Assembly: GCA_021325455.1 (NCBI GenBank)
Contig: JAJPHD010000005.1
Span: 1-56,040 of the forward strand
DNA: 56,040 bases
Source: Actinomycetota bacterium
GTDB lineage: Bacteria > Actinomycetota > Acidimicrobiia > Acidimicrobiales > JAJPHD01
Direction: 5' to 3'
Shown here piece after piece: positions 29,848-38,817 of this stretch (within the stretch, counting starts at the first letter, position 1; each line of letters begins with the position of its first letter). The notes beneath the pieces are model-generated. The model did no database searches and had not been told where the DNA came from. It was given only the letters and a program-made list of their open reading frames with translations. The position numbers and the translations under genes are program-made.

Positions 29848-30942
29848 GTGCGCCTCTTCGAGCGGATCCACGGGGAAGACCACGAGCAGGTCGTCTACTG
29901 CCACGACCGCCGAAGCGGCCTGCGGGCCATCATCGCCATCCACTCCACCCGCCTCGGGCCCGCTCTCGGAGGGACCCGCTTCTACCCCTACCAGGCCGAG
30001 GAGGATGCCCTCGAAGACGTGCTGCGCCTCTCCCGGGGCATGACGTACAAGGCGGCGGCGGCCGGCCTGGACCTGGGCGGGGGCAAGGCCGTGATCATCG
30101 GTGACCCGGCCGTGCTCAAGTCGGAGGCCCTGCTGCGCACCTACGGGCGGTTCGTGGACAGCCTCGGTGGGCGCTACGTCACCGCAGAGGACGTGGGGAC
30201 CACCCAGGCCGACATGGACCTGATCCGCCGAGAGACCCCCCACGTGGCTGGGGTGAGCCAGTCCCTGGGTGGGTCCGGTGACCCCTCGGCCGCCACCGCC
30301 TTCGGGGTCCTGCAGGGGATGAAGGCCGGGGCCGCCCACCTGTGGGGCTCGCCCCACCTGGCCGGGCGCCACGTGGTCGTGGCGGGGGTGGGCAAGGTGG
30401 GCTACGGCCTGGCCCGCCACCTGGTGGAGGAACGGGCCCGGGTGACCGTCGCCGACGTCTCGAGCTCCGCCCTGGACCGGGCCCGGGTGGACCTGGACGT
30501 GGAGGTGACCGGGGTGGAGGAGGCCTACTCCACGCCCTGTGACATCCTGGCCCCCTGCGCCCTCGGGGGCACCCTCGACCACGGCACCATCCCCAACCTC
30601 AAGTGCGCCCTGGTAGCGGGGGCGGCGAACAACCAGCTGGCCGACCCGGGCTGCGCCAAGCTCCTGTCGGACATGGGCGTGGTCTGGTGCCCTGACTTCA
30701 TCATCAACGCCGGGGGCATCATCAACATCGCCGAGGAGCTGGGCGGCTACAGCCGTGACCGGGCCTTCGCCCGCATCAAGGGCATCTACGCCACCACGGC
30801 GGCCGTCCTGGCCGCCGCCCAGGCAGAGGGGACCACCACCGCCGAGGCCGCCGACCGCCTGGCCGAGAGCCGCATAGGAGAGCTGGAGCGCCTGGCATCC
30901 CTTCGCGTCAGGCCCCGGAGGGGCTACCCGGCGGCAGGGTAG
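29848..30942 (+). CDS. Leucine/valine-type amino acid dehydrogenase
   Basis: 364 residues, the usual length. Substrate domain: LGPALGGTRFYPY, then Lys68 in GMTYKAAAAG and catalytic Lys80 in DLGGGKAVI, the same numbering as Bacillus leucine dehydrogenase. NAD domain: VVVAGVGKVGYGLARHL, later LVAGAANNQLAD and FIINAGGIINIAEE. It reversibly deaminates branched-chain amino acids to 2-oxo acids with NAD+. Sequence alone does not separate leucine, valine and phenylalanine specificity. Convergent with pyrE, 4 nt apart. Confidence 0.9.
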   Translation: MRLFERIHGEDHEQVVYCHDRRSGLRAIIAIHSTRLGPALGGTRFYPYQAEEDALEDVLRLSRGMTYKAAAAGLDLGGGKAVIIGDPAVLKSEALLRTYGRFVDSLGGRYVTAEDVGTTQADMDLIRRETPHVAGVSQSLGGSGDPSAATAFGVLQGMKAGAAHLWGSPHLAGRHVVVAGVGKVGYGLARHLVEERARVTVADVSSSALDRARVDLDVEVTGVEEAYSTPCDILAPCALGGTLDHGTIPNLKCALVAGAANNQLADPGCAKLLSDMGVVWCPDFIINAGGIINIAEELGGYSRDRAFARIKGIYATTAAVLAAAQAEGTTTAEAADRLAESRIGELERLASLRVRPRRGYPAAG

Positions 30943-30946
30943 GCCT

Positions 30947-31513
30947 CTAGTCCTCGTAGGAGAACCCGAGGTCGGGAGCGGTCACCAGGGCCCGGAAGGC
31001 GATCCCCTCCTCCTCGGCCAGGGCGGCGCAGGTCCCTCCCCGGTCCACCACCGCCAGCATCATGACCGGGTGAGCCCCCGCCTCCCGCACCGCCCGGGCC
31101 GCCTCCAGGAGCGAGGTCCCTCTCGTCACGGCGTCCTCGGTGAGCACGACCTTGTCACCCGGGTCGAGGGCGCCGGCGATCCGGCCTCCCCCGCCGTGGC
31201 CCTTGGCCTCCTTGCGCACGCTGAAGCACTTGAGCGGCCGGCCCCGGGCTGCCGCCACGCCCGCCGCCACGAAGGCCACCGGGTCGGCGCCCATGGTGAG
31301 CCCGCCCATGGCGGTCACCTCGTCGGGGACGAGGTCCAGGACCGCCTCGGCCACCAGCAGCATGCCCCCCGGCCGGCAGATGGTCTGCTTGGCGTCCACG
31401 AACCACTCGCTCCTCCGCCCTGACTTGAGCACGAAGGAGCCGCGGCGCACCGAGTGCTCGAGCAGGTGGGCCACGAGCGCACCCCGCCGGCCGGCGGCCC
31501 GGGCCTCGCTCAC
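30947..31513 (-). CDS. pyrE: Orotate phosphoribosyltransferase
   Basis: 188 residues. SGRRSEWFVDAKQT and the PRPP loop VVLTEDAVTRGTSLLEA identify OPRT, with GGLTMGADPVAF between. It joins PRPP and orotate in UMP synthesis. The PRPP loop carries Ala and Arg (DAVTRG) where many enzymes have DVVTTG. The GTG overlaps the purM stop (GTGA), so this pyrimidine gene is the end of the purF-purM operon and shares its PRPP-consuming regulation. Confidence 0.92.
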   Translation of the reverse strand: MSEARAAGRRGALVAHLLEHSVRRGSFVLKSGRRSEWFVDAKQTICRPGGMLLVAEAVLDLVPDEVTAMGGLTMGADPVAFVAAGVAAARGRPLKCFSVRKEAKGHGGGGRIAGALDPGDKVVLTEDAVTRGTSLLEAARAVREAGAHPVMMLAVVDRGGTCAALAEEEGIAFRALVTAPDLGFSYED

Positions 31514-32544
31514 GGCTCGAGGACCACCCGGCCCGTCCCCGCCACCACCCGCCCCACCACCACGGCGTCCTGGCCCCGGCCGGCGAGGAGGGCCAGGGCC
31601 TCGCCGGCCACCTCGGCATCGACCACCAGGACCATCCCGATGCCGAGGTTGAAGACCCCCGCCATCTCGGAAGGGTCGACCCCGCCGGCCTGCTCGATCT
31701 CGGTGAAGATGCGGGGCACCTCCCAGGCCCCCCGCTGGACGAGGGCGTCACAGGTTGAGGGCAGTACCCGGGCCAGGTTGCCCGGCAGGCCGCCGCCGGT
31801 GATGTGGGCGGCGGCGTGCAGGGAGCCGGCCGGGAGGGCCTGGCCCAGGGCCAGCACCGAGGGTGAGTAGATGACCGAGGGCCTGAGCAGCTCGTCGGCC
31901 AGGCTGTGGCCGGCGCCCTCCCAGGCCGGGCCCCTCAGGTCCCGGCCGGCCTCCTCCAGCAGCACCTGGCGGGCCAGCGAGTAGCCGTTGGCACGCAGGC
32001 CCGGGGAGGCCAGGCCCACCAGGGCGTCGCCGTCCCTAACCCGGCCCGGACCGAGGATGCCGGCCCGCTCCACCACGCCGACGGCAAAGCCGACCAGGTC
32101 GAAGGAGCCGGCCCGCCCGGGGTGCTCGGCCATCTCCCCCCCTATGAGGGCGCAACCCGCCTCCCGGCACCCCTGCGCCACGCCGGCCACCACGGCCTCG
32201 GCCACCGCCGGCTCCAGGTGGGACGTGGTGTAGCAGTCCAGCAGGAAGAGGGGCCGGGCCCCGGTGCAGGCCAGGTCGTCCACGCACATCGCCACCAGGT
32301 CGATGCCGATGGTCCCGTAGCGGCCAGTCGCCTCGGCCACCACGGCCTTGGTCCCCACCCCGTCGGTGCTGGCAGCCAGGACCGGCTCGCTCCAGGACCC
32401 CGGCCGCAGGGCGAAGAGGCCGGCGAACCCACCCGGCCCGTCCAGGACCTCGGGCCCGAACGTGGAGCGCAGGGCGGGGCCGATGCGGGCCACGGCCTCC
32501 TCGCCGGCCGCGATGTCCACCCCGGCGGCGGCGTACCTACCCAC
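31510..32544 (-). CDS. purM: Phosphoribosylformylglycinamidine cyclo-ligase
   Basis: 344 residues, normal for AIR synthetase. It has AAGVDIAAGEEAV, ASTDGVGTKA, GIDLVAMCVDDLACTGARPLF, GGEMAEHPG and the C-terminal HITGGGLPGNLARVLP. It makes 5-aminoimidazole ribotide with ATP in the purine pathway. Its start overlaps the purF end by 8 bp and its stop overlaps the pyrE start, so the three are one operon. Confidence 0.96.
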   Translation of the reverse strand: MGRYAAAGVDIAAGEEAVARIGPALRSTFGPEVLDGPGGFAGLFALRPGSWSEPVLAASTDGVGTKAVVAEATGRYGTIGIDLVAMCVDDLACTGARPLFLLDCYTTSHLEPAVAEAVVAGVAQGCREAGCALIGGEMAEHPGRAGSFDLVGFAVGVVERAGILGPGRVRDGDALVGLASPGLRANGYSLARQVLLEEAGRDLRGPAWEGAGHSLADELLRPSVIYSPSVLALGQALPAGSLHAAAHITGGGLPGNLARVLPSTCDALVQRGAWEVPRIFTEIEQAGGVDPSEMAGVFNLGIGMVLVVDAEVAGEALALLAGRGQDAVVVGRVVAGTGRVVLEP

Positions 32545-34054
32545 AGCCCGGGCCGCCTGCCACCGCCGGCTCCAGCACCCCCTTGCCCAGGTGGGCCGGC
32601 ACCGGCACCGGGTAGCATCCCGTCAGGCAGGCGTCGCAGAACCCGCCTCCGGGGGCGCCGATGGCCTCCTGCAGGTCCTCCAGCGAGAGAAAGGCGATGG
32701 AGTCCACGCCGAGGAAGCGGCCCATGTCGCCGAGGTCCCGGCCCGAGGCGAGCAGCTCGGCGCGCTCGGGGGTGTCGATCCCGTAATGGCATGGCCAGCG
32801 AAAGGGAGGGGAGGAGATGCGCAGGTGTATCTCCCTGGCCCCCGCCTCCCTCAGCATGGCGACCGTGGCCCGCTGGGTCGTCCCTCTCACCAGGGAGTCG
32901 TCCACCACGACCAGGCGCCGGCCCGCCACGTTCTCCCGGAGGGGGTTGAGCTTCCGCCGCACCCCGAGGTCCCGGGCCCGCTGGTCGGGAGCGATGAAGG
33001 TCCGGCCTATGTAGCGGTTCTTCACCAGCCCCTGCCCGTAGGGGATGCCGCTGCGGCGGGCATAGCCCTCGGCGGCGGGCAGGCCGGACTCGGGCACCCC
33101 CATCACCAGGTCGGCCTCCACGGGGGCCACCTCGGCCAGGAGCTCCCCCATCCGCCGGCGGGCACCGTGCACCTCCTGGCCGTACAGCCGGCTGTCGGGA
33201 CGGGCGAAGTACACGAACTCGAAGATGCAGAGCCGAGGGTCGACCCTGGCCTCCGGAAAGGGCCAGAGCGAGCGGAGCCGGCCCTTGCTCACGACCACCA
33301 TCTCCCCCGGCTCCACCTCCCGCACGAAGCTGGCTCCAACCACGTCCAGGGCGGGGGACTCGGAGGCCAGCACCCATCCCTGCCCCAGCCTGCCCAGGCA
33401 GAGGGGACGGAAGCCGTTGGGGTCCCTCGCCCCCACCAGCAGGCTCGTGTCCATGGCCACGAGGGAGAAGGCCCCCTCCAGCAGGGGCAGGACCTCGGCG
33501 AGGGCATCGACCAGGGCCGGCCCTGCCCCCCTCCGGTCCGCGAGGCGGGCCGCCACCATCTCGGCCATCAGGTCCGAGTCGGTGGTGACGGCGCCGCCGA
33601 GCATCCCCGCCCGGGCCGCCAGAGAGACCGTGTTGGTGAGGTTGCCGTTGTGAGCCAGGGCGAAGTCCACCGAGCCCGTGGAACGGTACACGGGCTGGGC
33701 ATTGCGCCAGGTGCTGGACCCGGTAGTGGAGTACCGGGTGTGGCCTATGGCGAGGTGGCCGGGGAGGCCCGACAGGGTGCGCGGGTCGAACACGTTGGTG
33801 ACCAGGCCCATGTCCTTCACGACCGTCACCGCCTCCCCGTCGGACACGGCCATGCCGGCGGACTCCTGCCCCCGGTGCTGCAGGGCGTACAGGCCGTCGA
33901 AGACCAGCTGGGCCACGGGGAGGGGGTGGGCCCCGGCGTCCGGGGAGGAGCCCCCCGGGGCCGGCATGGAGATGCCGAACACCCCGCAGGCCTCCTTGGG
34001 CCGGTCGGCACCCGGGGGTCGGCCGGGATGGGACCGATCGCGACCGCCCTGCAC
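32537..34054 (-). CDS. purF: Amidophosphoribosyltransferase
   Basis: 505 residues from GTG 34054. A 22-residue propeptide precedes the catalytic Cys of KEACGVFGI, which becomes the N-terminal nucleophile of the glutaminase domain. Then YALQHRGQESAG, IGHTRYSTTG and AHNGNLTN. The phosphoribosyltransferase domain has RRLVVVDDSLVRGTT (PRPP loop). Cysteines in CHYGIDTP and GGGFCDACLTG fit the Fe-S-binding type. It catalyses the first committed step of purine synthesis. A longer start at 34204 is rejected because GAGACT lies 6 nt before GTG 34054. Confidence 0.95.
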   Translation of the reverse strand: MQGGRDRSHPGRPPGADRPKEACGVFGISMPAPGGSSPDAGAHPLPVAQLVFDGLYALQHRGQESAGMAVSDGEAVTVVKDMGLVTNVFDPRTLSGLPGHLAIGHTRYSTTGSSTWRNAQPVYRSTGSVDFALAHNGNLTNTVSLAARAGMLGGAVTTDSDLMAEMVAARLADRRGAGPALVDALAEVLPLLEGAFSLVAMDTSLLVGARDPNGFRPLCLGRLGQGWVLASESPALDVVGASFVREVEPGEMVVVSKGRLRSLWPFPEARVDPRLCIFEFVYFARPDSRLYGQEVHGARRRMGELLAEVAPVEADLVMGVPESGLPAAEGYARRSGIPYGQGLVKNRYIGRTFIAPDQRARDLGVRRKLNPLRENVAGRRLVVVDDSLVRGTTQRATVAMLREAGAREIHLRISSPPFRWPCHYGIDTPERAELLASGRDLGDMGRFLGVDSIAFLSLEDLQEAIGAPGGGFCDACLTGCYPVPVPAHLGKGVLEPAVAGGPGCG

Positions 34055-34060
34055 CCCCCC

Positions 34061-34066
34061 AGTCTC
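34061..34066 (-). promoter_or_regulatory. -10-like hexamer of purF
   Basis: GAGACT on the minus strand, 6 nt before GTG 34054. Same hexamer and spacing as before the 28558 gene. Confidence 0.4.
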
Positions 34067-34165
34067 GCGCACCGGGACCCGACGCCGGGGCGCCCGGGCG
34101 GGGAGGCGGCCCCCCTCCGCAGCGGGCCGAGGCCGGCGCGGGCGGGCCGGCATCCCGCCGCCGTC

Positions 34166-34171
34166 TACCGT
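34166..34171 (+). promoter_or_regulatory. -10 hexamer of the PHP-domain gene
   Basis: TACCGT, 7 nt before GTG 34179. Confidence 0.5.
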
Positions 34172-34178
34172 CCCGGCA

Positions 34179-35018
34179 GTGATCGACCTGCACACCCACT
34201 CCACGGTCTCCGACGGTAGCGACCCTCCGGCTCAGATCGTGGCCCTGGCGGCGGCGGCCGACTGCCGGGCGGTGGCCCTCACCGACCACGACCGCCTGGA
34301 CGGCGTCCCCGAGGCCAGAGCGGAGGCCGCCCGCCGGGGCCTGGAGCTGGTGGCGGGGTGCGAGCTGTCATGCGTGTGGGGGCCGGGCACCTTCCACCTG
34401 CTCGTCTACTTCCTGGAGCCCGGGCTCGGGCCCCTCCAGGAGCACCTCACCACCCTCCAGGGCCAGCGCGACGAGCGCAACCATCGCCTCGTGGCCCGGC
34501 TCCAGGAGCTGGGCCTGCCCATCACGTTCGAGGAGGTCGAAGCCGAGGCCGGCGGGGCCGGCATCGGCCGGCCCCACGTGGCTGCCGTCTTAGTGCGCAA
34601 GGGAGTGGTGGCATCGGTGGCAGAGGCCTTCGACCGCTGGCTGGCCAAGGGGAAGCCCGGCTACGTGAGAAAGGCCACCCTCGAGCCCGGCGAGGCCATC
34701 GACCTGGCCCTGGCCAGCGGGGCCGTCCCCGTCCTGGCCCATCCCCACAGCCTGGGCCTGGAGCCGGGCGGGCTCGGCCCGACCCTGAGGGAGCTGTCGG
34801 AGCGGGGCCTGGCCGGCGTCGAGTGCCATTACGGGGCCTACCAGCCAGAGGAGCGGGCCGGGCTCACGGCCCTGGCCGGGCGCCTGGGCCTGGTGGCCAC
34901 GGGGGGATCCGACTATCACGGCCGCTACAAGCCGGACCTCTCCGTGGGCACGGGACGGGGGGACCTGGAGGTGCCCGATGCCGTCATCGACTCCTTGCGG
35001 GAGCGGCGGGCGGCCTGA
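34179..35018 (+). CDS. PHP-domain phosphoesterase (RNase AM-like)
   Basis: 279 residues. [17 protein letters not shown] gives the HxHxxxSDG metal motif; further ligands are in [24 protein letters not shown] and GGSDYHG. It belongs to the short PHP family related to E. coli RNase AM/YciV, which removes 5' nucleotides from RNA or acts on pAp; the substrate here is unproven. Lies between purF and purL on the other strand and overlaps the purL end by 35 bp. Confidence 0.88.
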   Translation: MIDLHTHSTVSDGSDPPAQIVALAAAADCRAVALTDHDRLDGVPEARAEAARRGLELVAGCELSCVWGPGTFHLLVYFLEPGLGPLQEHLTTLQGQRDERNHRLVARLQELGLPITFEEVEAEAGGAGIGRPHVAAVLVRKGVVASVAEAFDRWLAKGKPGYVRKATLEPGEAIDLALASGAVPVLAHPHSLGLEPGGLGPTLRELSERGLAGVECHYGAYQPEERAGLTALAGRLGLVATGGSDYHGRYKPDLSVGTGRGDLEVPDAVIDSLRERRAA

Positions 35019-37314
35019 GGTCCCGCCGGGCGGGCGCCCCCCCGCCCATGGCCGCGGCGATGGCATCGTGCCAGGCGGAGCGCACCTCGTCCACGGCCAG
35101 GTCGAGGAGGTGCCCGATGACCACCCGGTCGCCCTCGGCCCGGCCCAGCCGGCTCCAGGGGACGCCGGCCTCCTCCGCCCCTTCGATGACCCGGGCGGCG
35201 TCCCGGGTGCAGATCACGACCCGGCTCGGGGACTCGGCAAAGAGCTCGGCATGGTCGCCGATCCCCGGTGCCACCAGCCCCACGCCGCTGCTGGCGGCCA
35301 TCTCGGCCAGAGCCACGCCCAGTCCCCCGGCCGAGACGTCGTGGACGCCCAGCACCGGCCCCTTCTCCCCGGCCAGCTGGGACCCGACCCACCCCGCCAC
35401 CAGGCGGCACAGCCTCAGGTGGAGGCCCAGGTCGAGGCCGGGCAAGCTCCCGCCGCGGTGCCGGCGGAGGCAGGTCGCCCAGCGGGACCCGGCCAGGTTG
35501 GGCTCGGTCTTCCCGAGGAGGACCAGCTCGGCCCCCTCGGCCAGGCCGATGCCGGGAGGAGGATGGGCCAGCCGCCCGATGAGCCCCACCACTCCCACCA
35601 CGGGCGTGGGGTCGATGTCGCGCCCGCCGGTCTCGTTGTAGAAGCTCACGTTCCCGCCCACGACCGGTATCCCGAGGGCCCGGCAGGCGTCCGAGAGCCC
35701 GTCCACGATCCCCGAGAGCTGCCACATCACCTCGGGGTGCTCCGGGTTCCCGAGGTTCAGGCAGTTAACGAGGGCCGCCGCCTCGGCACCGGCACAGGAG
35801 ACGTTGAGGACCGACTCGGCCACCGTCGAGGCGGTGCCCAGACGGGGGTCGAGGGCGCACCAACCGGCGTTGCCGTCCGTGGACAGGGCCAGGCCCCTCC
35901 CGGTGTCGGGCAGGCCGGGGGCCGAGAGCCTGAGCACGGCGGCGTCCCCGCCTGGGGGCCCCACCGTGTTCAAGAAGAGCTGGTGGTCGTACTGGCTCCA
36001 GACCCAGGAGGGATCGGCGAGCAGGCGGACCAGGTCGGCGCCGCAGTCGGCGGGAGGCGGGAGCCGGCCGGGGTCGTCGGCCCGGCGGACCTCCAGGTCT
36101 GCGGGCGGGCGGGCGGGGCGGTCGTAGACGGGGCCCTCCTCGGCCAGGGAGGCGGCAGGCACGTCGGCCACCACCGGCCCCTCCCAGCCGTCCAGGACCC
36201 GCAGGCGGCCCCCCTCTGTCACCCGGCCGACCTCGGTGGCCCGCACCTCCCACCGCCGGCACACCTCGAGCACGGCCGGCAGGTCTGCAGGGCGGACCAC
36301 GGCAAGCATCCGCTCCTGGCTCTCGCTGGTCATGACCTCGAAGGGCGCCATGCCCGGCTCCCGTCGAGGGACGGCGGCCACGTTCACGTCCATGCCCGTC
36401 CCCGCACGGGAGGCCGTCTCGCTGGTGGCGCAGGCCAGCCCGGCCCCCCCCAGGTCCTGCAGGCCCACCAGCAGCCCGGACTCCAGCAGCTCCAGGCAGG
36501 CCTCGATCAGGCGCTTCTCCTCGAAGGGGTCGCCCACCTGCACGCTGGGCCGCTTGGCCAGCTCCTCGGCGAGGGAGGAGGGGGCACCGGGGGGGACGGG
36601 AGGGGCCTCCGGGCCGGCTCTGGGGGGAGCGGCCTCCTCGGTGGTAGCACCGAAGCCGGCCGAGGCCAGCACGCTCACCCCCCCTATGCCGTCCCGGCCC
36701 GTGCTGGCGCCGAGGAGGAGGACCAGGTTCCCCGCCCCCGACGCCCTCGCCAGCACCAGCCGGGAGGCGGGCATCAAGCCCAGGCAGAGGACGTTCACGA
36801 GCGGGTTGCCGGCGTAGGTCTCGTCGAAGAGCACCTCCCCGCCGACGGTCGGCACCCCGACGGCGTTCCCGTAACCGGCTATGCCCCTCACCACCCCTCC
36901 GAAGATCCAGCGTGACCTGGCGTCCTCCAGGGGGCCCATCCGCAACGAGTCCATGAGGGCGATGGGGCGGGCCCCCATGGTGAAGATGTCCCTCAGGATC
37001 CCCCCCACCCCGGTGGCCGCCCCCTGGTAGGGCTCGATGGCCGAGGGATGGTTGTGGCTCTCGATGCGCACCGCCACCGCCAGCCCCCCGCCGGCATCGA
37101 TGACCCCGGCGTTCTCGCCCGGCCCGACCAGCACCGCGGGCCCGTCGGTGGGCAGCCGGCGCAGGTGGAGCCGTGACGACTTGTAGGAGCAGTGCTCGCT
37201 CCACATGGCGGCGTACATAGCCAGCTCGAGATGGTTGGGGGCCCGGCCCAGGATGGCGGCGATGGCGCCCGCTTCCCCGTCGCTCAACCCCAACTGGCGA
37301 TGGAGGCTTTCCAC
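34984..37314 (-). CDS. purL: Phosphoribosylformylglycinamidine synthase subunit II
   Basis: 776 residues, the small PurL type that needs PurS and PurQ (both present). [15 protein letters not shown], then [33 protein letters not shown] and [10 protein letters not shown] are diagnostic. It forms FGAM using ATP and ammonia channelled from PurQ. The start is GTG 37314, since TACGTT ends 6 nt upstream and relatives begin at the matching helix ([14 protein letters not shown]); the alternative GTG at 37356 would add 14 residues. Separated from purQ by a plus-strand gene. Confidence 0.95.
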   Translation of the reverse strand: MESLHRQLGLSDGEAGAIAAILGRAPNHLELAMYAAMWSEHCSYKSSRLHLRRLPTDGPAVLVGPGENAGVIDAGGGLAVAVRIESHNHPSAIEPYQGAATGVGGILRDIFTMGARPIALMDSLRMGPLEDARSRWIFGGVVRGIAGYGNAVGVPTVGGEVLFDETYAGNPLVNVLCLGLMPASRLVLARASGAGNLVLLLGASTGRDGIGGVSVLASAGFGATTEEAAPPRAGPEAPPVPPGAPSSLAEELAKRPSVQVGDPFEEKRLIEACLELLESGLLVGLQDLGGAGLACATSETASRAGTGMDVNVAAVPRREPGMAPFEVMTSESQERMLAVVRPADLPAVLEVCRRWEVRATEVGRVTEGGRLRVLDGWEGPVVADVPAASLAEEGPVYDRPARPPADLEVRRADDPGRLPPPADCGADLVRLLADPSWVWSQYDHQLFLNTVGPPGGDAAVLRLSAPGLPDTGRGLALSTDGNAGWCALDPRLGTASTVAESVLNVSCAGAEAAALVNCLNLGNPEHPEVMWQLSGIVDGLSDACRALGIPVVGGNVSFYNETGGRDIDPTPVVGVVGLIGRLAHPPPGIGLAEGAELVLLGKTEPNLAGSRWATCLRRHRGGSLPGLDLGLHLRLCRLVAGWVGSQLAGEKGPVLGVHDVSAGGLGVALAEMAASSGVGLVAPGIGDHAELFAESPSRVVICTRDAARVIEGAEEAGVPWSRLGRAEGDRVVIGHLLDLAVDEVRSAWHDAIAAAMGGGAPARRDLRPPAAPARSR

Positions 37315-37320
37315 GGCGCC

Positions 37321-37326
37321 AACGTA
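37321..37326 (-). promoter_or_regulatory. -10 hexamer of purL
   Basis: TACGTT on the minus strand, 6 nt before GTG 37314; moves the start 42 nt downstream of the longest frame. Confidence 0.5.
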
Positions 37327-37392
37327 CCCGGGTGGGGTCAAGGCGCCGAGGCGCACCTCGGGGAGGCGTTGAGGATCCTTGCCCTGATAGGC

Positions 37393-37398
37393 GATACT
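37393..37398 (+). promoter_or_regulatory. -10-like hexamer of the 37405 gene
   Basis: GATACT, 6 nt before ATG 37405. Faces the purL promoter 66 bp away. Confidence 0.45.
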
Positions 37399-37404
37399 GC
37401 CTCA

Positions 37405-37836
37405 ATGCCCCGCTCCGACCGGCCCGCCCCGGGCTCCCGCTCCCCCATGTCGGCAGAGCACAAGGAAGCCCTGAAGGCGGGCCGGAGCGAGAGCCGGGCG
37501 GTGCGCCGGTACCTCGAAGCCCTCGACCGCAACCGTCCCCGCCGGGGCCGGCGGCGCACGTCCGAGGCCATCCGCCAGCAGCTCGAGAGCGTCGAGAAGC
37601 GCCTGGAGGACGCCGAGCCCTTCGAGCGCCTGCACCTCCTGCAGGAGCGCCGTGACCTGGAGGCCGAGCTGGCCAGCCGGGACCAGGGCGTGGACCTGGC
37701 CACCCTGGAGGAGGAGTTCGTCCGGGTGGCCGCCGCCTACTCGGCCCGCAAGGGCATCTCCTACTCCACCTGGAGGGAATGGGGGGTGGAGGCCGCCGTG
37801 CTGCGGCGGGCCGGCATCACCCGAGGCCAGCAGTAG
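37405..37836 (+). CDS. Conserved hypothetical protein within the purine cluster
   Basis: 143 residues, strongly charged. RRYLEALDRNRPRRGRRRT, then a coiled-coil-like QLESVEKRLEDAEPFERLHLLQ segment, and a C-terminal AAYSARKGISYSTWREWGV followed by LRRAGI, which looks like a small helix-turn-helix-type tail. It resembles an uncharacterised actinobacterial family; function unknown. It splits purL from purQ on the opposite strand, ending 13 bp from the purQ stop. Confidence 0.7.
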   Translation: MPRSDRPAPGSRSPMSAEHKEALKAGRSESRAVRRYLEALDRNRPRRGRRRTSEAIRQQLESVEKRLEDAEPFERLHLLQERRDLEAELASRDQGVDLATLEEEFVRVAAAYSARKGISYSTWREWGVEAAVLRRAGITRGQQ

Positions 37837-37849
37837 CCGGTCCCACCGG

Positions 37850-38530
37850 CTACCGTCGGGCGAGGAGGCGGCCCGCCCGCAGCAGGTTGGCGAGCAGCAC
37901 GGCCCCGTCGGGGGAGCCGAGAAGGCCCCGGTACGCCCGCTCGGGGTGCGGCATGATCCCCACCACGTTGCCCTCGTCGTTGGCGACACCGGCGATGCGG
38001 TCCACCGAGCCGTTGGGGTCCTCCTCGTAGCGCAGGACGACCCGCTCCTCCGCCCTCAGCCTGGCGAGGGTCCCGGCATCGCAGGCGTAGCTGCCCTCGA
38101 AGTGGTTGATAGGCAGCCGGAGGGTCCGGCCCACCTCGAGGCCAGCGGTGAGGACCGATCCTGGCGAGGCCACCTTCACCCCGACGGTGGCGCAGATGAA
38201 GGCCAGGCCCCGGTTGCGCTGCAGGGCCCCGGGCAGGAGGCCCGCCTCGGTCAGGACCTGGAAGCCGTTGCAGATCCCCACCACGGGGCCGCCCGCGGCG
38301 GCGAAGTCCCTGACGCCGTCCATGACAGGGGAGAAGCGGGCCAGGGCCCCGGGCCTCAGGTAGTCGCCGTGGGCGAAGCCGCCGGGGAGCACCACGGCAT
38401 CCACGTCCCCGAGGGCGGCGGAGCCGTGCCACAACAGGCGAGCCGACCCTCCGAGGGCCTCCACCGCCTCCACCACGTCGTGCTCGCAGTTGGTGCCGGG
38501 GAAGACCACGACCCCCACGGTGGCGGTCAA
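37850..38530 (-). CDS. purQ: Phosphoribosylformylglycinamidine synthase subunit I (glutaminase)
   Basis: 226 residues. Class I glutamine amidotransferase with FPGTNCEHDVVEAV, LPGGFAHGDYLRPGALAR, nucleophile Cys in GICNGFQVL and C-terminal His/Glu in IMPHPERA. It supplies ammonia to PurL. Begins with TTG overlapping the purS stop (TTGA). Confidence 0.96.
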   Translation of the reverse strand: MTATVGVVVFPGTNCEHDVVEAVEALGGSARLLWHGSAALGDVDAVVLPGGFAHGDYLRPGALARFSPVMDGVRDFAAAGGPVVGICNGFQVLTEAGLLPGALQRNRGLAFICATVGVKVASPGSVLTAGLEVGRTLRLPINHFEGSYACDAGTLARLRAEERVVLRYEEDPNGSVDRIAGVANDEGNVVGIMPHPERAYRGLLGSPDGAVLLANLLRAGRLLARR

Positions 38531-38787
38531 AGGTCCTCCCCCGGGCTCACCCAGACCTGGGCCTCCTCGATGACGGGGTTGGCGAGGAGCCGTTGGCAGA
38601 GCTGCTCCACGCGCCGGCGGGCGGCGTCCTCGTCGGGGGCCTCGACCGCCAGGCGGATGGCCTTGCCCATGCGCACCTCCCCCACGTCGGTGAAGCCGAG
38701 GGCGGGCAGGGCGGCCTCGACGGTGGCCCCGGCAGGGTCGGCGATCCCGGGACGCAGGCGGACCTCCACCAGCACGGGGAACCTCAC
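38527..38787 (-). CDS. purS: PurS subunit of FGAM synthase
   Basis: 86 residues. FPVLVEVRLRPGIADPAG, then ALGFTDVGEVRMGKAIRL and a C-terminal LLANPVIEEAQV match PurS, the small dimeric bridge between PurQ and PurL. A second GTG 17 nt upstream, made by a local duplication, opens a six-codon frame that ends on this start. Confidence 0.95.
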   Translation of the reverse strand: MRFPVLVEVRLRPGIADPAGATVEAALPALGFTDVGEVRMGKAIRLAVEAPDEDAARRRVEQLCQRLLANPVIEEAQVWVSPGEDL

Positions 38788-38815
38788 TGACCGGCGAGCC
38801 TCACTGACCGGTGAA
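38782..38815. repeat. 17-bp tandem duplication at the purS start
   Basis: Units 38782-38798 and 38799-38815 match at 15 of 17 positions and share CCTCACTGACCGG. On the minus strand each unit carries GTGAGG; the inner one is the purS start. Confidence 0.8.
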
Positions 38816-38817
38816 GG

